Shown: positions 1-6,797 of the stretch, piece by piece | How positions within the stretch are numbered: position 1 is the stretch's first letter | How the letters are laid out: each line of letters begins with the position of its first letter | Source: CAZPLZ01 sp964587525 | GTDB lineage: Bacteria; Oederibacteriota; CAKKQC01 | NCBI GenBank assembly: GCA_964587525.1 | Contig: CAZPLZ010000174.1 | Coordinates: 1-6,953 of the forward strand | DNA length: 6,953 bases | Reading direction: 5' to 3' | Position numbers and translations under genes: made by a program | Notes under the pieces: generated by a model | Databases searched by the model: none | What the model saw: the letters and a program-made list of their open reading frames with translations, nothing else | What the model was told of the DNA's origin: nothing

Positions 1-2
1 TA

Positions 3-2651
3 TTCTCCGGCATTGAAGATGCGGTGCTCCTGATCCGCGAATCGACCAGCGCGCTGGCCGATGACCAGCGCACGGAGACCGTCACCCGCAAGCACCTGGA
101 CGAGGCCCTCGACACCCTCGCCGCTTCACTGAAAGATTCCCCCTCTCTTGAGAAACTTCACTCCCAGGCTTTAACCGTCACGGACATCGCGCGCACCCTG
201 GCCGAGGCCCCGCAGGCCGGAGGCGGTGCGACTGCCGAGGTGCTCGCCTGGGCCCAGGCTGCTCAGCACTCAATCGAAAGTCATCTGCGTGATGGCGAGA
301 TCAGGAACTCCGATGCCGCTTCGGAAACGCTGAAGAGCCGCCTGGAGGGACTGTTGACGCTGATCGAGAAGATGTTTAACGAGATGGAATTCAAGTTCCT
401 CTACGACCAGAGCCGGAAGCTCTTCTCAATTGGGTACCGGGTCACGGAGATGAGTCTCGACCCAGGCTGGTACGACCTGCTCGCCTCCGAGGCCCGGCTC
501 ATGAGCTTCGTCGCGATCGCCAAGGGCGACGTACCGCCGTTGCATTGGTTCCGGCTCGTCCGTGCCTTGGTTCCCGTGGGGCGGGGAGCGGCCCTCGTCT
601 CCTGGTCAGGTTCCATGTTTGAGTACCTCATGCCCCCCCTCGTCATGCGCCCTCCGTCGGGGAGCCTGCTGGACGTTACGTGCCGCCTCATCGTCCGCCA
701 CCAGATAAAATACGGGGCCGCTCGCGGTGTGCCGTGGGGAGTCTCGGAATCGGCCTACAACGTGCGCGATCTCGCGCTGACCTACCAGTATTCGAGTTTT
801 GGCGTGCCGGGTCTGGGACTCAAACGGGGCTTGAGTGAAGATGTCGTGGTCGCCCCGTACGCCACGGCGCTGGCGGCCCAAGTCGATCCGGGGGCAGCGG
901 CACAGAATTTCTCGCGTCTCTTTGAAGCCGGTGCGGGCGGCCCGTATGGCTTTTACGAGGCGCTCGACTTCACCGGCATGCGGCTCCCCGAGGGCAAACA
1001 GTGCGCCGTCGTTCGCGCCTACATGGCGCATCATCAAGGGATGGTCCTCATCGCGATCACGAACGTCCTTCATGCTGGACAGATGTGCCGGCGCTTCCAC
1101 GCCGATCCGATCATCCAGGCGACCGAGCTGCTGTTGCAGGAGAGGATGCCACGGGACATCGAGGTGGCTCAGCCCCGGGCCGAGGAGATGAAGGGAGCCG
1201 CCCATGTCCGCGATATCGTGCCCGCCGTCCTGCGCCGGTTCAAATCGGCACACACCCTGGCGCCGTGCACGCACCTCCTCTCCAATGGGCGATACACGGT
1301 TCAAGTGACGGCGGCAGGCTCTGGGTACAGCCACTGGGGAGACCTGGCGGTCACCCGGTGGCAGGAGGATGTCACGCGTGACGCCTGGGGGACGTACGTC
1401 TTCCTGCGCGACGTGCGAAGCGGCAAGGTCTGGTCGGCGGGATACCAGCCGAGCGGGACCGAGCCGGACAGTTACGAAGCAGTTTTTTCGGAGGATCAGG
1501 CGGAAATTGTGAGGCGCGACGGAGCCATCGAGACCACGCTCGAGGTCGTCGTTTCGCCGGAGGATGACGCTGAGGTGCGAAGGGTTTCGGTGACGAATTT
1601 AGGCGCGCGGACCCGGGAGATTGAGCTGACCTCGTACGCGGAGATCGTGCTGTGCCCCCCCGCGGCGGATGCCGCCCACCCCGCCTTTTCAAACCTGTTC
1701 ATACAAACGGAATTTCACCCTGATCTGGATGCCTTGCTCGTGACGCGCCGGCCTCGGGATTCCGGCGCCACCCAAGTCTGGGCGGCACACGTGGTCGTCG
1801 TCGAAGGAGATCCCGTCGGTGAGGTGCAGTATGAGACCGACCGGGCACGGTTCCTCGGCCGCGGGCGGGGAATCCAAAGGCCGCTGTCGGTTCAAGACGG
1901 CCGCCCGCTCTCCAACACCATCGGCCCGGTGCTCGACCCGATCATCAGCTTACGGTGCCGTGTGCGGGTGGAGCCAGGTGCGACGGCCCGCGTGATGTTC
2001 ACCACGCTCGTCGCGTCCTCTCGGGACCAGGCGCTGGCCCTCGCCGAGAAGCACCGCAACCCAGCGATGTTCGCCCGGGTGGTGACACTGGCGTGGACCC
2101 AAGCGCAAGTCCTCTTGCGTCATCTTGGCATTGGCCCCGATGAGGCTCACCTCTTCCAGGAGCTCGCCAGCCGGATCCTCTGCTCGGACCCCGCGCTGCG
2201 GCCGTCGGCCGACGTGCTGAGGCGCGACACGCGGGGACCGTCGGTGCTGTGGGCCCACGGCATTTCCGGCGACGTACCGATCGTCCTGGTGCGGGTCGGT
2301 GAGTCCGACGACCCGGAGATCGTCCGGCAGTTGATCCGCGCCCACGAGTACTGGCGGATGAAGCACCTGTCGGTGGATCTCGTCATCCTGAACGAACATG
2401 CCCCGTCGTACGACCAGGGTTTCCAGGTCTCCCTGGAGGCCATGGCTCGGGCCAGCCAGTCCGGTGTGGGGCACGAGGGAGGCGATGTGCGTGGGAGGAT
2501 ATTCATTCTGCGAGCCGACCTGGTGTCGGCTGAGGAACACCAGGCGCTTCAAACAGCGGCGCGCGCGATGCTCTTAAGCCGTCGCGGAACCCTGGCTGAG
2601 CAGGTGCTGCGACTGACCCAATCCGAGGTCACGGCTCATCCCCTCTCTTAA
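3..2651 (+). CDS. ndvB: Cyclic beta-1,2-glucan synthase, central part (5' partial, ends at a frameshift)
   Basis: This is the middle of an NdvB/ChvB/Cgs-type enzyme, which builds, trims and cyclizes beta-1,2-glucan at the inner membrane. The frame is open to the left edge, so the GTG at 24 is not the start; family members are about 2,800 residues and the GT84 synthase half (roughly 1,100 residues) must lie upstream. Counting from the codon at 3: residues 1-125 are a helical linker; 130-381 are a glycoamylase-like domain (FKFLYD, GVPWGVSESAYN with Glu249, YGFYEA with Glu319, YMAHHQGM from 340), the part known in this family to cyclize the glucan (GH189); about 423-700 are the first GH94-type supersandwich (THLLSNGRY, WGDLAVTRW); GISGDVPIVL begins at 753. 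The stop at 2649-2651 falls inside the family sequence, which resumes at once in the +1 frame as PDLEFFNGLGGF. I infer one broken or mis-sequenced gene, not a natural end. Family assignment is by recognition of motifs, not a search. Confidence 0.93.
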   Translation, partial: FSGIEDAVLLIRESTSALADDQRTETVTRKHLDEALDTLAASLKDSPSLEKLHSQALTVTDIARTLAEAPQAGGGATAEVLAWAQAAQHSIESHLRDGEIRNSDAASETLKSRLEGLLTLIEKMFNEMEFKFLYDQSRKLFSIGYRVTEMSLDPGWYDLLASEARLMSFVAIAKGDVPPLHWFRLVRALVPVGRGAALVSWSGSMFEYLMPPLVMRPPSGSLLDVTCRLIVRHQIKYGAARGVPWGVSESAYNVRDLALTYQYSSFGVPGLGLKRGLSEDVVVAPYATALAAQVDPGAAAQNFSRLFEAGAGGPYGFYEALDFTGMRLPEGKQCAVVRAYMAHHQGMVLIAITNVLHAGQMCRRFHADPIIQATELLLQERMPRDIEVAQPRAEEMKGAAHVRDIVPAVLRRFKSAHTLAPCTHLLSNGRYTVQVTAAGSGYSHWGDLAVTRWQEDVTRDAWGTYVFLRDVRSGKVWSAGYQPSGTEPDSYEAVFSEDQAEIVRRDGAIETTLEVVVSPEDDAEVRRVSVTNLGARTREIELTSYAEIVLCPPAADAAHPAFSNLFIQTEFHPDLDALLVTRRPRDSGATQVWAAHVVVVEGDPVGEVQYETDRARFLGRGRGIQRPLSVQDGRPLSNTIGPVLDPIISLRCRVRVEPGATARVMFTTLVASSRDQALALAEKHRNPAMFARVVTLAWTQAQVLLRHLGIGPDEAHLFQELASRILCSDPALRPSADVLRRDTRGPSVLWAHGISGDVPIVLVRVGESDDPEIVRQLIRAHEYWRMKHLSVDLVILNEHAPSYDQGFQVSLEAMARASQSGVGHEGGDVRGRIFILRADLVSAEEHQALQTAARAMLLSRRGTLAEQVLRLTQSEVTAHPLS

Positions 2652-2652
2652 G
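2637..2652 (+). other. Frameshift site in the glucan synthase gene (run of four Cs)
   Basis: Upstream, the family sequence is in the frame with codons at positions divisible by 3, and that frame stops at TAA 2649-2651. Downstream it is one base further on. The opening in the second frame starts after TGA 2614-2616, so the switch lies between 2617 and 2649. Removing one C from the CCCC at 2640-2643 gives CAT CCC TCT CTT AAG CCT GAC CTC, reading HPSLKPDL straight into EFFNGLGG with no lost motif. A single-base insertion, real or a homopolymer error, is the simplest cause. Programmed +1 slippage at TCT TAA is conceivable but would require poor re-pairing in the P site. Confidence 0.85.
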
Positions 2653-4273
2653 CCTGACCTCGAGTTCTTCAACGGCCTCGGCGGTTTCGCCGCGGATGGC
2701 CATGAGTACGTGACGATCCTGGGCGAGGGCCAGTGGACACCGGCGCCGTGGATCAACGTGATCACGAATCGCGCCTTTGGCTTTACGGTCTCGGAGTCGG
2801 GCTCGGGGTACACGTGGTCGGGCAACTGTCACGATTTAAGGCTCACCCCGTGGTCCAACGATCCGGTCAGCGACCCGCCAGGCGAGGTGATCTACATCCG
2901 GGACGAAGAGAGCGGCGATGTGTGGACTCCCACGGCGCTGCCGATCCGGGAGGAGGGCGGGACCTATATCGCCCGGCATGGCCAGGGCTACAGCCAGTTT
3001 GAGTACGCTTCCCATGGGATCGCCCTGACCCTCCTGTCGTTCGTGCCGCTTGAGGACCCCATCAAGATTTCCCGCCTCACGATCGAGAATCGTTCGAACC
3101 GGTCGCGGCGGCTCTCCGTGACGGCGTATGTTGAGTGGGTCCTCGGCGTTCTCCGGGGCGAGAGTGCGCCATACGTCGTCACCGAGATTGACGCGGTGAC
3201 GGGGGCTCAATTCGCACGCAATGTCTTCAGCAGTGAGTTCGGCGGCCGCGTGGCGTTTGCCGATCTGGGGGGGGACCAGACCGCGTGGACTTCTGACCGC
3301 ATGGAGTTTCTCGGTCGCAACGGGACCCTGGGAGCACCGGCAGCGCTGCAACGCGCCTTGGCACTCTCTGGCAAGACTGGCGCCGGATTGGATCCGTGTG
3401 CCGCTCTTCAGACCACGGTCGAGTTGCGCCCGGGGGAACGTGAGGAGATCGTGGTGCTCCTTGGTGAGACGGCGAACCGGGAAGAGGCGAGAAGGCTGAT
3501 CACGCGCTACCGGTCTTCACCTTCCCTCTCTTTACACTCCCTCTCCCCCTCCGGGGGAGAGGGTAGGGTGAGGGGGTCTGTGGACGCAGTCTTGCGCGCG
3601 GTTCGGGATCGCTGGGACGATGTGCTGGGCGTCGTGCAGGTGAAAACGCCCGATCGGGCCATGGACCTCTTGCTCAACCGCTGGCTGCTCTACCAGACGC
3701 TCGCGTGCCGAATCTGGGCACGAACCGGGTTCTATCAATCAGGCGGCGCGTATGGCTTTCGTGATCAGCTCCAGGACGTGATGGCGCTCACGGTGGCTCA
3801 ACGGGACATCGCGCGTGAGCATATCAAAAGGGCCGCCGCGCGGCAGTTCACCGAGGGCGACGTCCAGCACTGGTGGCACTCGCCGTCTGGCCGGGGGGTG
3901 CGGACTCAGTTCTCCGATGATCTGCTCTGGTTGCCGTACGCGGTTCTCCACTACCTTGAGGTCACCGGGGAGACCGGCCTGCTCGATGAAATTGTTCCTT
4001 TCCTCGAGGGGATGGCCCTCCCGGCCGGGCAGGGTGATGTGTATTTCCAGCCCAACGTCTCCGAATCGTCGGGGACCTTGTTCGAGCACTGCGCGCGCAC
4101 CCTCGACCGGAGCCTGGCGGTCGGGAGCCATGGCCTCCCGCTGATTGGCGGGGGAGACTGGAACGATGGCATGAACCGGGTCGGCCACGGGGGAAAGGGG
4201 GAGAGCGTCTGGCTTGGCTGGTTCCTTTCCAAGATCCTCGTCGAGTTCGCCCGGGTGGCTGAGGCGCGCGCGC
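2653..4273 (+). CDS. ndvB: Cyclic beta-1,2-glucan synthase, second supersandwich and start of the GH94 barrel (runs into the gap)
   Basis: This continues the preceding gene in the +1 frame. The frame is open from 2617, and the conserved LEFFNGLGGF starts at 2659. A GTG at 2710 could be called as a start, but it lies inside conserved sequence and lacks a ribosome site. Counting from 2653: residues 3 to about 275 are the second supersandwich (GEGQWTPAPWINVI, SGSGYTWS, TPWSNDPVSDPPGE). About 285-310 are a linker carrying a palindromic repeat. From about 339 (LLNRWLLYQT) comes the GH94 (alpha/alpha)6 barrel, with YGFRDQLQD (367), QHWWH (405) and GDWNDGMN (501-508). Asp505 of the WND motif is the likely general acid by comparison with GH94 phosphorylases. 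In Cgs this domain degrades beta-1,2-glucan chains by phosphorolysis and so sets ring size. The last readable codons (VAEARA) abut the N run. Any reading that continues through the Ns in the same frame to a stop near 4407 is spurious, since the true frame after the gap differs. Confidence 0.92.
3537..3576 (+). repeat. Palindromic interspersed repeat inserted in frame in the glucan synthase linker
   Basis: An 11-bp left arm (CCCTCTCCCCC, 3539-3549), a TCC loop, and a perfectly complementary right arm (GGGGGAGAGGG, 3553-3563) are followed by the tail TAGGGTGAGGGGG (3564-3576). Arm plus tail resemble a short palindrome common between genes in many bacterial genomes. Here it is translated, as HSLSPSGGEGRVRG. 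It falls between the second supersandwich and the GH94 barrel, where I would expect only a short stretch between the ITRYR-like segment and AVLRAVRDRWD. The extra segment, perhaps 15-20 residues, keeps the frame open. Confidence 0.8.
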
Positions 4274-4373
4274 NNNNNNNNNNNNNNNNNNNNNNNNNNN
4301 NNNNNNNNNNNNNNNNNNNNNNNNNNNNNNNNNNNNNNNNNNNNNNNNNNNNNNNNNNNNNNNNNNNNNNNNN
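4274..4373. other. Assembly gap: 100 Ns inside the GH94 coding region
   Basis: Exactly 100 Ns, the usual placeholder for a gap of unknown size. It is preceded by a GC dinucleotide run (gcgcgcgcgc, 4264-4273), which may have stopped assembly. The coding frames on the two sides differ by an amount that 100 bases cannot bridge: an intact gene needs a missing length of 3n+2 bases. The flanking residues (VAEARA before, ARTWRQHA after) would be only a few residues apart in the family as I recall it, so the true gap is probably some 5-20 bases. Confidence 0.95.
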
Positions 4374-5225
4374 GCCAGGACGTGGCGGCAGCATGCCGGC
4401 GCGTTGAAAGTGGCGCTGGAGCGCGAGGCGTGGGACGGCGAGTGGTACCGGCGCGCCTTCTTTGATGATGGAACGCCGCTCGGCTCCGCCACGAACGAGG
4501 AGTGCCGCATCGATTCGATCGCGCAGTCCTGGGCGGTGCTCTCCGACGCCGCCGACCCGGTGCGCGCGCGCCAGGCCATGGCGGCGGTGGAGCGGCACCT
4601 CATCCGCCGGCGTGACGGCCTCATGCTCCTCCTCACCCCGCCGTTCGGGCTCAATGCCCTTTCTTCCCTCGACCCCGGTTACATCAAAGGATACCTCCCC
4701 GGCGTTCGGGAGAACGGTGGCCAGTACACCCATGCGGCGATCTGGTCGCTCCTGGCCTTCGCGACGCTGGGCGACGGCGACAAAGCCGGCGAGCTCTTCG
4801 CCATGTTGAATCCGATCAACCATGCCAGCACCCGGGCTGGCACCCAGCGCTACAAGGTGGAGCCCTACGTCGTCGCGGCTGACATTTACGCCGAACCCCC
4901 GCACACCGGCCGCGGCGGCTGGACATGGTACACCGGCGCAGCGGGCTGGATGTACCGGGCCGGCCTCGAGTGGATCCTTGGATTTCACCTGCGGGGCACC
5001 GAACTGGTGATCGATCCCTGCATCCCCCGCGCGTGGCGGGGTTATGAGATCACCTTCCGTTATCACTCCGCACGGTATGAGATCTCGATCGAGAACCCAC
5101 ACGGCGTCTCCCGGGGGGTCTCGTCGGTTGAACTGGATGGAAAGTTCCTTCTGGGCGTCGGCGCCATGAAGATTCCACTCGCCGACGACCGCGCCACGCA
5201 CCAGGTCCGCATCGTCCTCGGCTGA
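4374..5225 (+). CDS. ndvB: Cyclic beta-1,2-glucan synthase, C-terminal end of the GH94 barrel
   Basis: This is the 3' end of the same gene, readable from the first base after the gap (ARTWRQHAGALK) to the TGA at 5223-5225. The TTG at 4404 is an internal Leu codon, not a start. Counting from 4374, visible GH94 landmarks are REAWDGEWYRRAFFDDG (about 18-34), CRIDSIAQSW, DPGYIKGYLPGVRENGGQYTHA with His120, RYKVEPYVVAADIY, and GGWTWYTGAAGW with Thr187-Gly188. The His and the Thr-Gly pair correspond to phosphate-binding positions described in GH94 phosphorylases, so this half completes the active site begun before the gap. The tail (HGVSRGVSSVELDG) matches the usual C-terminal beta-sandwich of the family, so the 3' end is natural. 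All key motifs are intact, which argues that the gene is under selection and that the breaks upstream could be assembly faults. Confidence 0.93.
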   Translation, partial: ARTWRQHAGALKVALEREAWDGEWYRRAFFDDGTPLGSATNEECRIDSIAQSWAVLSDAADPVRARQAMAAVERHLIRRRDGLMLLLTPPFGLNALSSLDPGYIKGYLPGVRENGGQYTHAAIWSLLAFATLGDGDKAGELFAMLNPINHASTRAGTQRYKVEPYVVAADIYAEPPHTGRGGWTWYTGAAGWMYRAGLEWILGFHLRGTELVIDPCIPRAWRGYEITFRYHSARYEISIENPHGVSRGVSSVELDGKFLLGVGAMKIPLADDRATHQVRIVLG

Positions 5226-5295
5226 ACAGCAAGTATTCCCTCCCTCCGCTGGCAAGGTCTGAAGATCCATTAAATTCATCCCCAGAATCTTTGTC

Positions 5296-5324
5296 TTGAC
5301 GATACAACTGATTAGTTGTATCCT
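5296..5324 (+). promoter_or_regulatory. Sigma70-type promoter of the XRE regulator
   Basis: TTGACG at 5296-5301 matches the -35 consensus at 5 of 6 positions, and TATCCT at 5319-5324 matches the -10 at 4 of 6, with an ideal 17-bp spacer. Transcription would start near 5331, leaving a leader of only about ten bases with the ribosome site at its 5' end. It is the only convincing promoter in the 114-bp gap after the glucan synthase gene and probably also serves the glycosyltransferase downstream. Confidence 0.7.
5301..5322. promoter_or_regulatory. Operator: perfect 9-4-9 inverted repeat between -35 and -10
   Basis: GATACAACT (5301-5309), four bases GATT, then AGTTGTATC (5314-5322), an exact reverse complement. 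It fills the promoter spacer and covers the edge of both boxes, so a bound protein dimer would block RNA polymerase. The following gene encodes an XRE-type helix-turn-helix protein, a family that commonly binds such palindromes in its own promoter. Self-repression is inferred from position and symmetry. Confidence 0.8.
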
Positions 5325-5330
5325 TGTCAG

Positions 5331-5339
5331 GGAGGAAGG
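5331..5339 (+). promoter_or_regulatory. Ribosome binding site that fixes the regulator's start at ATG 5340
   Basis: GGAGGAAGG lies directly before ATG 5340 and contains a full GGAGG core, with a rather short 4-base spacer. A TTG at 5316 is in frame but sits inside the operator and upstream of the expected transcription start, so it is not used. Confidence 0.75.
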
Positions 5340-5627
5340 ATGACCCACAAAATCCGTCGCTTTGACGATAGGCTCAAGGAGGATCTCAAGAATCCGGGGT
5401 TCCGCAAACACTATGAAGCCTACGATCTTCCGGTGCGTTTAGCCGTTGAGATCGCTCAACTCCGGCAGAGGAAGAAGATGACACAGGCACAGCTGGCCAA
5501 AAGAATTGGCGTTAGCCAACAATTTGTGGCGAGGCTGGAGAACTCGGAAGAAACAGTGCCCAGCCTTCGCACCCTTGAAAAGGTGGCTCAGGCTTTGGAC
5601 AAGCAACTGTACGTCGATTTTCGTTAG
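5340..5627 (+). CDS. XRE-family helix-turn-helix regulator, HigA-like antitoxin type, without adjacent toxin
   Basis: A 95-residue cytoplasmic DNA-binding protein. Residues 1-30 have the acidic/helical lead FDDRLKEDLKNPGFRKHYEAY, like the segment that precedes the HTH in antitoxins of RelE/HigB-type pairs. Residues about 33-68 form the helix-turn-helix (RLAVEIAQLRQ, MTQAQLAKRIGVSQQFVARLE, where SQQFVARLE is the recognition helix). PSLRTLEKVAQALDKQLYVDF closes the fold. In such pairs the toxin usually lies just upstream, but here the promoter is directly upstream and a glycosyltransferase is 30 bp downstream, so no partner is visible. The palindrome in the promoter suggests that it represses itself. 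Its GC content is plainly lower than that of the flanking genes, with AAA, GAA, CAA and TTT codons used freely, which hints at separate ancestry. It could be a domesticated regulator of the downstream gene or a relic antitoxin. The fold is near certain; the role is inferred. Confidence 0.9.
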   Translation: MTHKIRRFDDRLKEDLKNPGFRKHYEAYDLPVRLAVEIAQLRQRKKMTQAQLAKRIGVSQQFVARLENSEETVPSLRTLEKVAQALDKQLYVDFR

Positions 5628-5657
5628 ACTCCAAGGATCTTCGCTTCATACCACACC

Positions 5658-6797
5658 ATGCGGGTTGCGCTGGTCCATGACTGGCTGAACGGCATGCGGG
5701 GCGGTGAAAAATGCCTCGAACAATTCTGCCTGCTGTATCCGAATGCGACCATTCATACGTTGCTGTACCAGCCGGAGCGGATTTCCGAAACCATCAACCG
5801 GCTGCCGGTCAAAACGTCATTCATTCAATCGCTTCCATACGCCAAGAGCAAGTACCGTTGGTTGCTGCCGTTGTTCCCCACGGCGATCGAACAGTTCGAT
5901 TTATCTCAGTATGACGTGGTCATCAGCAGCAGCCATTGCTGCGCCCTGGGCGCGATCGCGCCGGCCACCGCTGTGCATGTGTGCTACTGCCACACCCCGA
6001 TGCGGTACGCCTGGGAGCATTTCCATGTCTATTTCCCTCCGGAGCGATACGGTTGGATCAAAAGGGGGCTGATCGCTTTTTGCATGAGCCGGCTTAGGAC
6101 CTGGGACCAGTCAGCGGCCCAGCGTGTCGGCGTCTTCGTGGCCAATTCAGCCAACGTGGCCCGGCGGATCGCGAAGCACTACCGCCGTGACGCCCGCATC
6201 ATCCACCCCCCAGTAGACACCGCCTTCTACACCCCCTCTTCCCTCTCCTCCGACTTTTACCTGATCGTCTCCGCCCTCTCCCCATACAAGCGTCTTGACC
6301 TGGCGGTGAGAGCTTTCAACGAACTCAAACGACCGCTGGTAATCATTGGTGACGGGCCGGAGCGCAAGCGCTTGCAAGCGCTGGCCGGACCCACGGTCCG
6401 GTTCCTGGGCTGGCAACCGGACGAAGTCCTCCGCGAACATTACCGCTCCGCCCGGGCGCTGATCTTCCCGGGGGAGGAGGATTTTGGGATTACCCCGCTG
6501 GAGGCTGCGGCGTGTGGGACCCCCACCATCGCGCTGGCAGCCGGCGGGGCCTTGGAAACCGTGAGGGAAGGACTGAACGGGCTTTTGTTTCCTGAACAGA
6601 CAGTGGAGAGCTTAAAGATGGCGGTCAAAGCGTGCGAGACGGAGCGGTTCGACCCTCAAGCGCAATGGGAGCACGCCGCCGCGTTCTCACCGGAACGCTT
6701 CCGGGAAAAGTTCCAAGCCGTCGTCAGCGAGTCCCTCCACTCTGGGATTCCCTCTCAAGGCGCTGACGCACCCAGAAGAGGGTCAGCAGGAGGATGA
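5658..6797 (+). CDS. GT4 family glycosyltransferase, WbaZ-like (surface polysaccharide synthesis)
   Basis: A complete 379-residue GT-B fold retaining transferase that moves a sugar, probably from a nucleotide donor, onto a lipid-linked or oligosaccharide acceptor at the cytoplasmic face. The start MRVALVHDWLNGMRGGEK is the standard family N-terminus, with the Gly-rich loop at 12-16. The N-lobe runs to about 190 (YDVVISSSHCCALG, CYCHTPMRYAWE, FVANSANVARRI, HPPVDTAFYTP). The C-lobe has SALSPYKRLDLA with Lys211-Arg212, VIIGDGPE, FLGWQPD, and the E-x7-E motif Glu274-Glu282 in EEDFGITPLEAAACGTP. There is no signal peptide. Close relatives are annotated as mannosyltransferases, but the sugar cannot be read from sequence. 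It begins 30 bp after the regulator without a good ribosome site (AAGGA at 5633-5637 is about 20 bases away), so translation may depend on the upstream gene or be weak. The last 20 or so residues, after FREKFQAVVSE, look like extra tail and overlap the gene on the other strand. Confidence 0.92.
   Translation: MRVALVHDWLNGMRGGEKCLEQFCLLYPNATIHTLLYQPERISETINRLPVKTSFIQSLPYAKSKYRWLLPLFPTAIEQFDLSQYDVVISSSHCCALGAIAPATAVHVCYCHTPMRYAWEHFHVYFPPERYGWIKRGLIAFCMSRLRTWDQSAAQRVGVFVANSANVARRIAKHYRRDARIIHPPVDTAFYTPSSLSSDFYLIVSALSPYKRLDLAVRAFNELKRPLVIIGDGPERKRLQALAGPTVRFLGWQPDEVLREHYRSARALIFPGEEDFGITPLEAAACGTPTIALAAGGALETVREGLNGLLFPEQTVESLKMAVKACETERFDPQAQWEHAAAFSPERFREKFQAVVSESLHSGIPSQGADAPRRGSAGG

Noticed and set aside
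606..1334. 242-codon open frame on the - strand
   Set aside because: It lies opposite the conserved glycoamylase-like domain and its translation is rich in Arg, His and Gly without motifs, as expected of an antisense shadow.
1950..2552. 200-codon open frame on the - strand
   Set aside because: It is antisense to conserved synthase sequence, with no ribosome site or domain.
2710..2712. GTG as the start of a separate GH94 protein
   Set aside because: Conserved family sequence (LEFFNGLGGF and following) is encoded upstream in the same frame, and no ribosome site precedes the GTG.
5226..5295. Possible terminator after the glucan synthase gene
   Set aside because: I found no stable hairpin followed by a T run; only a weak five-base AAGAT/ATCTT pairing is present.
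3951..5411. Long open frame on the - strand opposite the GH94 region
   Set aside because: It reads through the N gap, lacks any recognisable domain, and mirrors the strongly conserved + strand gene. High GC content makes long antisense frames common.
5340..5627. Complete toxin-antitoxin pair
   Set aside because: Only the antitoxin-like gene is present. Neither the 114 bp upstream nor the 30 bp downstream can hold a toxin gene, and the next gene is a clear glycosyltransferase.
6364..6375. Perfect 12-bp palindrome GCAAGCGCTTGC followed by a repeated GCAAGCGCT
   Set aside because: It lies inside the conserved GPERKRLQAL segment of the glycosyltransferase and is explained by codons for that sequence. 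There is no sign of regulatory use.
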